From NCBI GenBank assembly GCA_002358905.1, contig DEPT01000068.1, positions 1 to 64,000 of the forward strand: a stretch of DNA of 64,000 nt, written 5' to 3'. Positions 23,144 to 34,500 of this stretch are shown piece by piece. Numbering within the stretch: the stretch's first letter is position 1; every line of letters starts with the position of its first letter. A program made the translations under genes and the position numbers. The notes beneath the pieces were generated by a model. The model made no database searches. It was not told the origin of the DNA and saw nothing but the letters and a program-made list of their open reading frames with translations. This DNA is from Akkermansiaceae bacterium UBA3385 (GTDB taxonomy: Bacteria > Verrucomicrobiota > Verrucomicrobiia > Verrucomicrobiales > Akkermansiaceae).

Positions 23144-24062
23144 AACCTGCCCCTACGGCAATGGTCGATATGTTGGCTGCGGTTTCGCGGATGCTGCGGA
23201 CTTTTTCCACGCTGGGCTGCTCCCCTTCATTCAGGGTCATGGCAGCCACCAGCTTTTCGAGCAGGACGCTCATTTGCTCTACCTTGAGGCGCTTGGCAGT
23301 GCGGGGATGCAACCCTTGCAGGATTTCATTGAAATAGGCGGGGGCATCCGGGTAGAAAATGTTGATGGCCTGGGCGGCATCGAACTTCTGCTCAATGGCA
23401 ACGGCGGAAGCCTCCAGGGCGCGCACCCAGCCACCCAGTGCCAGCAGGTGTGCCAGGTCGGGATCGCGCAGGGCTGCCAGTTCCTCATTTACAGCATCCT
23501 GTGTGGTGGTCAGAATGCGCTTGAACTCCTCCAGCTGGCCTTTTTCTGCGTGTTCGAGCAGGCTGGCGGAATATGTGTTCATTTTCTCACCCACGCCCAT
23601 GGCTTTGCCATAGCGGGACAAATCCAGCGCAATGGGTTTGATGTCGTTCATGTGGCCGCTTCGCACGGCAATGAAGCCATCTGCCAGCAGATAGCCCATT
23701 TCCAGAGCAAGTTTACCGGCATCCATCGGCAGGTTCTCCGGGCGGCGGCGCAGCACATAGTCTTCCGGAATAGCAGGCAGATTGTCCAGCTGGGCAAAAA
23801 TCTTGCTGATGGAGGGAGCTGTGTATACATTGATGCCCAGTTCCTGGTTGGAGTGAGACTCATCCAGCATGGCGTCATCCCGGAACATGGCAGGAACTTC
23901 GCCCGGACGGCGGTTGCTGTCTTCCTGGATAACATACTCCGGAACGCCATCGAGAGCCGCATCTATGGCATCTTCACTGAACTCGGGCACTTCCTGCGCA
24001 TGCAATGCAGGTAATCCCAGTGCGATGGAGGCGAGTAGAAAGAAACGGAATGGCGTTTTCAT
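23133..24062 (-). CDS. Secreted protein of unknown family
   Basis: The 309-residue product has a clear signal peptide (MKTPFRFFLLASIALGLPALHA, cleavage near residue 22). The mature protein is mainly helical and acidic, with no cysteine and no recognised domain; a block around 95-135 (LEMGYLLADGFIAVRSGHMNDIK) and a late helix with LHPRTAKRLKVEQM are the most structured-looking parts. It overlaps apaG by 11 bp and probably forms an operon with it. I could not assign a function. Confidence 0.7.
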   Translation of the reverse strand: MKTPFRFFLLASIALGLPALHAQEVPEFSEDAIDAALDGVPEYVIQEDSNRRPGEVPAMFRDDAMLDESHSNQELGINVYTAPSISKIFAQLDNLPAIPEDYVLRRRPENLPMDAGKLALEMGYLLADGFIAVRSGHMNDIKPIALDLSRYGKAMGVGEKMNTYSASLLEHAEKGQLEEFKRILTTTQDAVNEELAALRDPDLAHLLALGGWVRALEASAVAIEQKFDAAQAINIFYPDAPAYFNEILQGLHPRTAKRLKVEQMSVLLEKLVAAMTLNEGEQPSVEKVRSIRETAANISTIAVGAGYEH

Positions 24063-24089
24063 CTTGAATACGGAGCGGTTAATTTAGAC

Positions 24090-24118
24090 TTGACTCAATA
24101 CCCAGTTTACATTACTAT
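24090..24118 (+). promoter_or_regulatory. Predicted promoter of the glycosyltransferase gene
   Basis: TTGACT (24090-24095), 17-bp spacer, TACTAT (24113-24118); start near 24125. Confidence 0.45.
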
Positions 24119-24143
24119 CGCCCCGCGTCAAGAGTCTGCTGGA

Positions 24144-25748
24144 ATGCTGACGCAAAAATGGCGCAACTACGCATTCTGCGTGACCGTCTCTCTGAATCAC
24201 CTGCAAACATATATGGAACCTTCTTCTTCATACTGGTTTAGTTTCTTCTGGCTTCTTGCCTATTTCATGGTGCTGGTGGGTATGTCCGGCTATGGTTTTC
24301 ACCGTTTGCTCATGGTCATGCTCTACATTAAACACCGTAAGGATGTTCCGCAGCCGAAAGGACAGTGGGAGGAATGGCCTGTGGTGACCATTCAGCTGCC
24401 CATGTTCAACGAAAAGTTTGTGGTGGAAGGTCTGTTGAAGAAGGTGACCGCCATAGATTACCCCAAAGATAAACTGGAGATTCAGATTCTGGATGACTCT
24501 ACGGATGATACCTACGACCTGTGCATGCAGCAGGTGGAGTATTACCGTGCTCAGGGATTTGATATTGTTTGCCTGCACCGTGAAGACCGCACCGGTTTCA
24601 AGGCTGGAGCACTGGAGGCAGCGGACGCCGTGGCCAAGGGTGAGTTTCTGCTGATTCTGGATGCCGACTTCCGTCCGGAGTCGGATATCCTGAAGGTATG
24701 TGTGCCGTACTTCACTGACCCGCAAATCGGCGTGGTGCAGACCCGCTGGGCACACATTAACCGTAACTACAACATGCTCACTCGTCTGCAGAGCATTTTC
24801 CTGGACGGTCACTTCGCTCTGGAACAGACCTGCCGAAACCGTTCCGGCCGTTTCTTCACTTTCAATGGTACTGCAGGTATGTGGCGTAAAAGCACCATCA
24901 TCGATGCTGGTGGCTGGGAGCATGATACCATCACCGAGGATATGGACCTTTCCTACCGTGCGCAGATGAAGGGCTGGCGTTTCGTGTATCTTAACGATTA
25001 TGAGACCCCTGCCGAGCTTCCCGTGGATATGGACGGTTTCAAGGCTCAGCAACACCGCTGGACCAAGGGGTGCATTCAGGTCTGCCGCAAGATGCTTTTC
25101 GATATCTGGCGTTCCAATGCCCCCTTCAAGGCTAAGATGGAGGCCACAACCCACCTGACCTGTAACTATTCCTACCTGGCTTTGATTCTGCTGTGCTTCC
25201 TGGTTATGCCCGTCTGCACGGGCATGGTGGCACCCACGGGTGACTGGGCCTGGGACCAGTGGCAGATGATTCTGCTCACCTTCACCCTTTTCTTCTTTGC
25301 GACCATATCTGTTTGCTTGTTTTACATTGCGGCAGAGTTAATTGTGCGTCCTCGTCGCTGGTACATGGTGTTCCCGCTCATGATTCCGCTGCTGGCTCTG
25401 GGTGTGGGTATGGCTGTGAATAACGCCAAGGCTGTGCTGGAAGCCATGGCCGGGCAGCAGAGTGAGTTCGTTCGTACGCCCAAGTTTGGTGAGTCCAATC
25501 AGGGGGCTCTTTCCATCGAGAAGCGAGCCAAGGGGTACAAGGCCATTAAGTCCGTTCTGGTGCCTGTGCTGGAGCTCGGTTTCGCTATTTTCTTCGGTTG
25601 TGTGGAATACATCAACCTCACCAATGGCGATTACCTCACCTTTGTGCTGATGACTCCTTTCCTCGGTTTCTTCTATACGAGTTTCGCTTCCATTGCCCGT
25701 CTGGTGGACGGTGTCATGCAGAAACGCCGTGCAGTAAGTAACGCATAA
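24144..25748 (+). CDS. Cellulose-synthase-like family 2 glycosyltransferase
   Basis: The 534-residue inner-membrane enzyme has an N-terminal membrane segment (about 28-55), a GT-A catalytic domain and four to five C-terminal helices. The processive-GT2 signatures are all present: ILDDSTDDT, LILDADFRPESD (DxD), FNGTAGMWR, TITEDMDLSYR (TED) and QQHRWTKG (Q-x-x-RW). It should make a beta-linked polysaccharide or glucan from a nucleotide sugar. No PilZ domain or bcs partner is visible. The start is uncertain: ATG 24144 or 24213 (MEPSSSYW); the TTG at 24090 is discarded because it is the -35 box. Confidence 0.85.
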   Translation: MLTQKWRNYAFCVTVSLNHLQTYMEPSSSYWFSFFWLLAYFMVLVGMSGYGFHRLLMVMLYIKHRKDVPQPKGQWEEWPVVTIQLPMFNEKFVVEGLLKKVTAIDYPKDKLEIQILDDSTDDTYDLCMQQVEYYRAQGFDIVCLHREDRTGFKAGALEAADAVAKGEFLLILDADFRPESDILKVCVPYFTDPQIGVVQTRWAHINRNYNMLTRLQSIFLDGHFALEQTCRNRSGRFFTFNGTAGMWRKSTIIDAGGWEHDTITEDMDLSYRAQMKGWRFVYLNDYETPAELPVDMDGFKAQQHRWTKGCIQVCRKMLFDIWRSNAPFKAKMEATTHLTCNYSYLALILLCFLVMPVCTGMVAPTGDWAWDQWQMILLTFTLFFFATISVCLFYIAAELIVRPRRWYMVFPLMIPLLALGVGMAVNNAKAVLEAMAGQQSEFVRTPKFGESNQGALSIEKRAKGYKAIKSVLVPVLELGFAIFFGCVEYINLTNGDYLTFVLMTPFLGFFYTSFASIARLVDGVMQKRRAVSNA

Positions 25749-25781
25749 GCTTCATATCCCGTCTATTTTTGCAATTTTTCT

Positions 25782-26600
25782 ATGATGACCACGTTGACAC
25801 GCCGCGTATTTTCCTGCATGTTGCTTGGAGTATGCTCCATACTGGCATCCTGCCGGTATCTTGAGCAGGGTCCTAAGCTGTATGCGGAGGATATCCCGCC
25901 CAAGGCTGTGGTGCGCGATGGCGTGGCTGTGACCCTCAGCGACCAGAAGCTTACCTTGTTCAAGGATGGGCAGAAGGTTAAGGATTATAGCATCAGTTCA
26001 TCCAAATTCGGTATTGGTAACACGAATGGCAGCCACCGCACGCCGCTGGGAATTCATGCTATTTCTCAGAAAAACGGTGAAGGTCAGCCCCAGGGTATGG
26101 TGTTCAAGGGCTGCAAACCCACTGGCGAGGTGGTGGATGTGGATGCCGCTGGCCGCGATCCCGTTGTGACTCGCGTGATTCAGCTCGCCGGCCTGGAGCA
26201 GGATAACCGTTCGACTCATCGCCGCCGTATCTACATTCACGGCACGCCCGAGGAACGCTTCATCGGCCAGCCCGCATCCTACGGTTGCATCCGCATGAAG
26301 AGCGATGACATCGTGGATTTGTTCGGTCGTGTACACCGCGGCATGCCGGTGGTTATCGAAAGCTGCACGCAGGAAACCTACCTCGCAGCCGAGAAGGATT
26401 TCAGCAAGGGCAGCATCATGATTCCCAAGAATGCAGTGGCCAAGTTGCCTGTGGATGGCCTCCGACCCACGCATCGCTATCGTGCCCGTAAGAATAACCG
26501 CTGGTCTCGCCGCAATATGGCATCGACATCCCGCTTCAAGAAACGCACAGTGAAAGGGAAGAGCTCCCGCCGCCTGGCCGTTCGTAAGCGCCGTCGGTAA
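25782..26600 (+). CDS. L,D-transpeptidase lipoprotein with a basic tail
   Basis: The 272-residue protein has a lipobox LASC (Cys24) and a YkuD domain (about 45-205) with TPLGIHAIS, IHGTP and ASYGCIRM; the catalytic cysteine is residue 169. The usual second histidine (SHGC) is a tyrosine (SYGC), known in some homologues. L,D-transpeptidases cross-link peptidoglycan or attach proteins to it. The last 50 residues are very rich in Arg and Lys, suggesting contact with an anionic polymer. It follows the glycosyltransferase with a 33-bp gap. Confidence 0.85.
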   Translation: MMTTLTRRVFSCMLLGVCSILASCRYLEQGPKLYAEDIPPKAVVRDGVAVTLSDQKLTLFKDGQKVKDYSISSSKFGIGNTNGSHRTPLGIHAISQKNGEGQPQGMVFKGCKPTGEVVDVDAAGRDPVVTRVIQLAGLEQDNRSTHRRRIYIHGTPEERFIGQPASYGCIRMKSDDIVDLFGRVHRGMPVVIESCTQETYLAAEKDFSKGSIMIPKNAVAKLPVDGLRPTHRYRARKNNRWSRRNMASTSRFKKRTVKGKSSRRLAVRKRRR

Positions 26601-26615
26601 TCAGTATCATGCTTA

Positions 26616-26636
26616 GGGCTGCCAGTTCGGCAGCCC
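26616..26636 (+). terminator. Probable terminator of the L,D-transpeptidase gene
   Basis: GGGCTGCC/GGCAGCCC around AGTTC, followed by a weak GGTTCATTTT tail. Confidence 0.55.
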
Positions 26637-26678
26637 GGTTCATTTTCAATGTTTTATTACAGAAAATCATTTTATTTC

Positions 26679-28286
26679 ATGAGCTCTATCTTAGAAAACC
26701 CCACCTTTGTATTGTTTGCCATTCTGTTTGCAGGCCTTGCGTTGGGAAATATTACGGTAAAGGGTGTTTCTCTTGGGGCATCCGGAGTTTTGTTCACGGC
26801 ATTGCTGGCGGGACATTTGAAATTGCAGGTGCCGCAGGGTATTTCGGAAATCGGCACGGCCTTCTTTGTGTATGCGGTCGGTCTGGGTGTGGGTAACCGT
26901 TTCTTTTCCTCCTTGCGAAGCCGCGGGCGCAACTTGATTCTGGTGGCACTAGTCATTGTCTTCAGTGGCTGGATTTGCGCATGGGGAGCCTGCCTGCTTC
27001 TGGGAATTGATTTGAGTGTGGGTGCCGGCCTGTATGCCGGGGCATGCACCAGTACACCCGCCTTAGCGGCCGCCCTGGATGCTGCCAAATTGAAGGGTCT
27101 GGATGAATCTGTCATCAATATCGGATACGGTGTGGCGTATCCGGTGGGTGTAGTGGGTATTGTGCTTTTTGTACAGCTGCTGCCCCGCCTGTTGAAACAG
27201 GAAGTGGGTGGGAGCAAAGGTGCTTCGGCAGCTTCCGGCGCCGATGACTCGGATATCAAGGCTCGTCTGGTTGTGGTGACCAACCCCTCTGTGTATGGAA
27301 AAACACCGCATGAAGTAGAGCTGGTGCACCGCATGAGCTGCCGTATAACCCGCAAAATGCGTGGCGGACAGTTGCTCCCTCTCCAGGCTGCAGATGTCCT
27401 GAAGGAGGGCGATGAAGTGCTGATGGTGGGCGAAATGGAAAAACTGCAGCACGATGCCGCCCTACTGGGGCAGCTGCTCGACACGGATTCCCGCATCCGC
27501 TTGCTGCACGATGAATCTGCCGACCTCATCGTGCTGGCCGAGCACATGGATAACAAGTCCCTGGCACAGTTGGATACGCTGGGTAACTTCGGCATTACCG
27601 TTTCCCGCGTGTCCCGTCTGGGTAATACCTTTGTGCCCACGGAAGATACACAAATCCAGCGAAACGATGTGGTTCATGTCGTTGGTACTCCGGATGCCAT
27701 TGCCGCATTCACAAAAGAATGCGGGCACCGTGAAACCGCATTGAACATGGTGGATATGCTTTCCCTGACCGGTGGCCTGGTGCTGGGGATTCTGCTGGGC
27801 AAACTGACCTTCAGCTTTGGTGGTGGGGATGGTTTCTCACTGGGAATGGCCGGTGGCCCGCTGGTGGTGGCGCTCATCATGGGGCATTTCGGTAAGGTGG
27901 GTCCCATTGCAGGGTATATGCCGCGCTCTGCGCGAGTATTGGTCATGAATCTGGGGCTCATGCTGTTCCTGGCTGGTGCCGGTGTGAAAGGTGGCGAGCA
28001 ATTGGTGGAAACGCTGGCAGCACATGGTGTCAGCATGGTATTGGTGGGTGTGATGGTTACCACTATTCCCCTGGTGCTGGGCTATGTCTTCGCCAGCAAG
28101 GTGATGCGCATGGAAATGACGGAAATTCTGGGCTGCTGCTGTGGTGCCCAGACTTCCACTCCGGCGCTGGGTGCTATTACGGCCAAGACGGATAGTCAGG
28201 AGCCGGTGATTGCTTATTCCACGGCATATCCCGTGGCTCTTATCCTCATGACCGTGCTGGCACAGCTCCTTGTTCAATTGGCGTGA
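26679..28286 (+). CDS. AspT/YidE/YbjL-type transporter
   Basis: The 535-residue membrane protein has the duplicated 5+5 helix layout of the family, with two related motifs (TSTPALAAALDAAKL near 120 and CCGAQTSTPALGAITAK near the end) and a central soluble part with two TrkA-C-like (RCK-C) domains (about 190-365). AspT exchanges aspartate for alanine; the substrates of YidE/YbjL relatives are unknown. ATG 26679 (MSSILENPTF) is taken; an upstream ATG at 26649 would add ten residues that break the family start. Confidence 0.88.
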   Translation: MSSILENPTFVLFAILFAGLALGNITVKGVSLGASGVLFTALLAGHLKLQVPQGISEIGTAFFVYAVGLGVGNRFFSSLRSRGRNLILVALVIVFSGWICAWGACLLLGIDLSVGAGLYAGACTSTPALAAALDAAKLKGLDESVINIGYGVAYPVGVVGIVLFVQLLPRLLKQEVGGSKGASAASGADDSDIKARLVVVTNPSVYGKTPHEVELVHRMSCRITRKMRGGQLLPLQAADVLKEGDEVLMVGEMEKLQHDAALLGQLLDTDSRIRLLHDESADLIVLAEHMDNKSLAQLDTLGNFGITVSRVSRLGNTFVPTEDTQIQRNDVVHVVGTPDAIAAFTKECGHRETALNMVDMLSLTGGLVLGILLGKLTFSFGGGDGFSLGMAGGPLVVALIMGHFGKVGPIAGYMPRSARVLVMNLGLMLFLAGAGVKGGEQLVETLAAHGVSMVLVGVMVTTIPLVLGYVFASKVMRMEMTEILGCCCGAQTSTPALGAITAKTDSQEPVIAYSTAYPVALILMTVLAQLLVQLA

Positions 28287-28315
28287 CGAGAGCCCGCCGG
28301 CCTTGCGTGAATATG

Positions 28316-28345
28316 AAAATCACCTGAGTTGCATCAGGTGATTTT
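28316..28345 (+). terminator. Terminator of the transporter gene
   Basis: AAAATCACCTGA/TCAGGTGATTTT around GTTGCA. Its stem is the same sequence as the terminator at 13488-13517. Confidence 0.85.
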
Positions 28346-28395
28346 GATTTTACAGATGCGCCGAAGGCTGCGCACTGGCTCATGATTCAGCATTT
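28316..28395. repeat. Partial copy of the 13.4-kb gene-less element
   Basis: The order terminator, TGCGC/GCGCA hairpin (28357-28374) with CGAAGGCT loop, and a degenerate heptamer-like tail (GATTCAGCATTTTGCG) repeats the right half of the element at 13488-13581. Confidence 0.55.
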
Positions 28396-28546
28396 TGCGT
28401 TTCGAAATCGGCATTTTCTTCATTCCTGAGTTGTCGGGAAGTGTTGCGCGTTTTTTTCTAATTTCTGGGCGTATGATGTACTTTTTGCCTTGCTTATACG
28501 CAGGCTGACTGGTAGAGTATGGAGAATAATCCCCCTCGGTGATTTT

Positions 28547-31500
28547 ATGAAACTGCATCTTCCTGTAGCTCTCCGCAAAAGTGTTCTGCTGCTCTGTGTT
28601 GCCGCCAGCACCATTACCTCCGCCTGGGGTGGTGCCATGCACGAGAATATTTCACAGCGAGTCTACGCCGATTTCGGCCAGAACCGCGGTCGATATAAAG
28701 TCAATGGCGTAAGCACGATGCTGCAGGCTATCCGCGAAAAGGATAACCTCATCGTCATCCCGGACAACAACCCGGACACCAAGGACCACGGCATTTCTCT
28801 GGAGCAGGGGATGATTGATTTCACCGGCACGGTGGATTATGGCTACCAGCAGCAATGCTATGGCGCCGGTTCAGCCTTTGGCAGCAATTACTTGGTCACT
28901 GTGGCCCACAACCCCCATTTCGATGCGGCATTTGGCGGTTATATCGTCGGCTCCGGGAACACTATCAAATACCGCACGATTTCCGTTTCTGAGAAAGATC
29001 TCGGCAGCCCGGCAGACTGGGCTCTGTATCGCCAGAACAAGATTTATACGGATGTAGTCGGGGCCTATAATTACAGCGGTGTAGAGTCCCAGAATGAAGA
29101 CCTGAACGAAAACGGCATACTGGACATCAAGGAAAAGGTGGAAGGCACGCTGATGTACCGAGCCGGTGCCGGCGATATGGACTACTGGATGTCGGACGGC
29201 TCCCGCATTGATGCAGGTAGTCCATACACCTTCCTCATCGGTGGTGTCTGCACCATCCGCTTTGTGGCCGTCACCGAGGAGAATATTATTTTTGCTGACT
29301 GGAACATGAATAACCAGGACAGCGGTGTCTCCGAGAAATCGCCCCTGCCCGTCACAGCCGGCGGTGGTGACTCCGGCACAGCCAACTATGTGTACAACCA
29401 GGAAGCAGGGCGTTACGAGTATTTCTTCTCCGAACGCGCCACCAACTTCACCACCTACAACGTGGGGCACGGCTCCATCGACTTTGCCAACGAATCGATG
29501 GCCAAGTACAGCCGCGAGGTGAACATGACCGAAACGCACACAGCCTACCTGAACGCCGTGTCCAATGGCTCCGGCACCATCACCGTGGGGGATGAAACAA
29601 TCTCTCACCTGGCTGTCAACTCCGGCACCAACACTTGGAAAGATCTTTCCGCTGTAAAGGACCAGACCAACTGGTTTGCCTATGACAATGGGTACATGAA
29701 CGGTATTAATGGACTGGGCAGTACACATAATCTTCTTTTCGATGGCGGCAATGCCGACAATACCATCATTCTGGACGCCACGGTGGATACCGGTGTGGGC
29801 TATCTGGAATTCAACAACGGTAAATTCACCATCAAAAACGCCGAAGGCGGGAACTACACCCTCAATTCTGCCGGTTATGTCATCAACGAAGGGGCCGAGG
29901 TGCATGTGCAGCTTACCAATGATGCCAACTACATGCGCGAATGGCGCAAGAACGGCGAGGGTGACCTGTATATCGAAGGCAGCGGGGACAACAACATCCT
30001 CCTGGCCGTGGGTGGCAGCGGTACCACCTACCTGAACCGTGAGAATGGCTACGCCTCCTACAATGTGATGGCTGCCAGCGGTGCCACGGTGGTCATCAAG
30101 GATATCAACCAGATTGAGCGCGACTTCACCTTCGGGCTCAATGGCGGCACACTGGACATGAACGGCAACAGCATGGACTGGTATACTACTCATGCCGATG
30201 CCGCGGCCATTGCTGCAGATGGATTCAGCATCAACACCCTGACAGATTCCGCCATTCTGACGAACACCAAGGGCACCACCCAGCTGGTATACAAGCAGAG
30301 TGGAGAAAGCACTTGGCTGGGTTCCATCACGGACACCGCCACCGGTGCCATCCAGGTGGTGGTGGATGCCGGAGCCGGTTCCGTGTGGACCATGAACAGC
30401 ATCGGCACCGACCTTACCAAAAACGCCGGCAGTAGCTTCACGGTGAACAGCGGCACCGCCGTGCTGGCCGGCACCAATACAGAACACGGTCCCGGTTCCG
30501 TGCAATACAGTGATGATGTGTGGAGCTCCGAGCATGACTGGCATTATGCTGATGCCCAGATGGATGTGACCGTGAATGAAGGCGGCACCTTCCACCTGGG
30601 CACCCACGCCCGCCTGAAAGGTGATGTCACCGTGAACGGCGGCACCTACGTGATGAGCGAAGGCGTGCGCCAGCGCATGGAATACATCGAGGGCGGCATC
30701 TTCATGGAAGATACCTACGAGTGGGCTGAATACTACGGCCACCATGGTGACACCAAGCTGAACAACGGTGCGCTCAAGGTCCAATTCCATGCCGATACCA
30801 CAGCCGAAACCACCTACAGCGGCAATATCACCGGCAGCGGCACTGTGAGCGTGGATGCCGGCAAGGGTCGCCTCATCCTTACGGGTAACAACACCTTCAC
30901 CGGTGCCCGCAGCCTGGAGAACGGTATCCTCATTGTGGAGGATGCCGCTGCTGCCGGTTCCGGAAAATGGCTGGTGAAGGATAAGGGTATCTTTGCCGCG
31001 CAGAATGCCGATGGCAGCACGACTCTGTCGTACATCGACTCTGCCTCTACCGGTGTGCTGGCTCTGAACCGGAATCAGACCACCCAGATTGACATGACCG
31101 GGCACAACACCCTCATCCTCGGTGCGCTGGAAGGGCTGCAGATTCAGTATGGCGAGGCCGGCACCACCGAAAAGCTTGCAACCAATGCCAATGGAGAATG
31201 GCGCCTGGGTGGTGGCGGCGGTGAACTGGTGGTAAATTATCACCTCTCCGGCGATAACAAGCTCGTTCTTGGTAATGGCCATACGCAGGGTACTGTGACC
31301 CTCACCAACACGCGTAATAACTTTACCGGCGGTATTGACTTCGTGAGCAGTGGTGTGACCCTCAACTACACAGACCCTGCTGCGGTCGACAAGATCAGCC
31401 TTAATCTGACTTACGGCAACCGCGCGACCATGGCCCCGATGATTAACAATGTCACGGCTGAATCCAGTGGCATTCTGTTGCAGAATCAGGCAGATGCGGA

Positions 31501-34500
31501 TATTGATATGAGTAAGCATGCCAGCCTGTTCCTGGGAGCCGAGGGCGGCTTCGAATACAACGGTGACATCGCCGTGGCTACAGGACAGGATTACCGCTTC
31601 TCCGCCTCCAATGGCACCTTTACCGTCAATTCCGAACTGGGGGGTAACCACAACATCGTGGTGGATGCCCAGGGCTATAAGGGCGGCACGGTTCAGCTCA
31701 CTAATGTGAACCCCATCACCGGTAGTGTCACGGTCATGGGTAGCAACAGTAATTCCGGGGTAACTCCCGGTAATATCACCCTGGGTATTGACCAGGATGG
31801 CGTGCTGGACAACGCTACCGGCGTGTACCTGAAAGATGGTGGTACTCTTCATATCGGCGATTCCACCCAGCACCTCGGCAACCTGGTGTTGGAGGAAGGC
31901 AGCGTTCTTACCGGCAACCGCATGCAGAGTGCCGATGATACCCGCTACAGTACGATACACATCACGCTTAATTCCACTGCGGATATTAAGGGTAAGGTGA
32001 ATATTGATACCATCCACAAATATGGCACCGGAACGCTGGAGCTGAACGATGATTACAGCAAGACCAGCAATCTGCAGTACCGCCAGCTCTTTGTGGAGGA
32101 AGGTGATGTCAGGGTAACAAAGGATTACGCCTCTTTCGGCAATGTTTACATCCGTGGTAACACCTTTGATATTAACGGGTATAAGCTCTACCAGGGTAAT
32201 ATCATAGCAGAGGATGGAGCCTTGATAGATGCCTCGAAGGCAGGCTCTTCCATTGGGGCCTATGTGTACATTACCGCTGTGGAGGGCACAGCTACTCTTG
32301 ATAACGGCACGAACAATGTCAGCCTGACCTCCGGTGTGGGTGCAACGGAAGGGGCTACTTTGCGCCTGATTGGCACTGGCCATTGGGATTTCAACTCTGC
32401 CGGTTACAATACTGGCGGCGGTACGCTTCGCATCGAGGATGCAGATGCCGTGAAATTCACCTACGGTACCAATAAGAACCAGAGTTATGATGGAGCCCAT
32501 CCCCACACGGCCAGTGTGACGGTGCGCGGCACGCTGGAGCTGACAGAAGGTGTAGGTTCGCTTCAATCTGCTGCTGAGTGCTATGTGCAGGAGCTCAATT
32601 TCGACACCATCAAGCTGAGCGGACAGAACCTGAGCCTGGAGGAAAGCAGGAACCAGGCTGTATGGAAAATCAATAATTTACAAGCCTCGGAGAATTCCAC
32701 TCTGACCTGGAACGCCAGCCGCACAACGACTTCGGACTATAATGCTGCCACAGAAGGGGAGTATTGGGACCAGGTTTCTGTCGTCAACTCCTCCCGCCTG
32801 ATTCTGAAGGGTGAAAACTCCTTCAGCGGCACAATCGTTGCGAAGCGCACAGCTGACGGCCGCGCCTACAACAGCTATGTGGAGCTGGCGCATGACAAGG
32901 CTCTGCAGTATGGCACACTGGATATGCAGGGCTACAGCGGTGCCAATATGGCACTGGCGGTCAATACGGATAATGCCCGCATTCAGGGCCTTATCGGCAA
33001 TGAATACACCCTGGCCTATGGTGGTGAATCATCCAGCATCAACCTTGATACTGCACCCACCTCCACCCGCGACAGCATCCTGAGCATCACAGGCAGCGGC
33101 ACCTACGAATACAAGGGTGCCGTGGCCGGGCTGAGCATTGCCATGGAAGGCACTGGCACACAGAAGTTCACCGGCAGCAATGTGAGCGTTGCAGATATTC
33201 ACGCCAATGCCGGACGTCTGGAGTTTGCCAGCAACACAACGGTGACCGGTACTATTTACCTGGGCAAGGGCGGTGTGCTGAATATGGGCGAACGCTATTC
33301 GCTGAATGAAGGTGCCACCCTGGCTATTGTGGGTAATCAGGGCTCTATGGAAGGCACACTGGTGCTCAATGGCGGTGCGCTGGCCTTTGATGCCAATGCG
33401 CTGAATGCCGGCACGGCTCAGTTCAATGGCACCATGGAGTTTGCCGCAGGGCGTGATGCCCAGACTATCGGTATCCTTGACACCAACGCGCTGGATCTGG
33501 GCCGAACTTATACTCTGTTCACCTCCGATTGGAGCGGCAAGACGGCAACCATGGCCAGCAGTATGCCGGATTACCTGACCAGCATCTTTGAAGCTGGAAC
33601 CGATGGTCTTAAGATGACGGTGACCATGGCCGGTGGCTATGCCGAATGGCAGGGGGATTACGGCGTCTTTGCGGCGGAGAACACCGTAATTTTCCGCGAT
33701 ACGACTGCTACCACATCTCTTAACTTCACCGAAGCAAAAACGGCAAGCACACTCCGTTTCACCAATGAGGAGACGTACACTTTCAGCGGCAGCGATGTGA
33801 CCCTGAATGGTGCGCTGAAAATGGACAGCGGTAAGCTGGTGCTGAATAACAAGCTGACCACAGTCTCCTACGAAGCCACCGGTGGCACGCTGGAAATCGC
33901 CAAGGGAGGCACGCTGGCTTTGACCAATACTCTTACCTCTGCGGAGAATCGCTCTGCTGCGGTAAGCGGTATCACCGGCACCGGCACCTTGCAGGTGAAG
34001 CTGGATAAGACGGGCAACACCTATGACAACAAGCTGGCGATTGACGCCGACTTCACCGGCACCACTCATGTGCTGGAGGGTAACCTGACGCTGACCGGCA
34101 GCACCTTCGGCAACACGCTCAAACTGGCAAACGGTGTGAATGCCCAGATTAATGCCGGAACCACCATAAACGGAAATATTGAGCTGGACGGCACCAGCGG
34201 CATTCATCAGAATAGCGGTAACGACCTGACCATCAACGGCACTGTGACAGGTGAGAACGGCACCTGGAATCGCCATGGCGGCGGCACACTGAACATCAAC
34301 GGCGATGTTCTGCTGAGTGGTTTCGATATCAATGCGGACAAAACAACCAATAACTTCAATGCCAAGGCTACCATTGGTACGGTGATGATTGATCAGAACG
34401 ACGCCACCATGAACTTCAAGGGTGAGACCAGCCTGGGTACTATCACCGTTGGTCAGCATAACTGTGTGGTGAACTTCGATGGCAACGCGGAAATAGGCAC

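Noticed and set aside
28871..32566. 1,231-codon open frame antisense to the giant PEP-CTERM gene
   Set aside because: It is a by-product of repetitive Gly/Asn/Thr codons on the sense strand; no domain, no start signal, and the sense frame has clear protease and sorting motifs.
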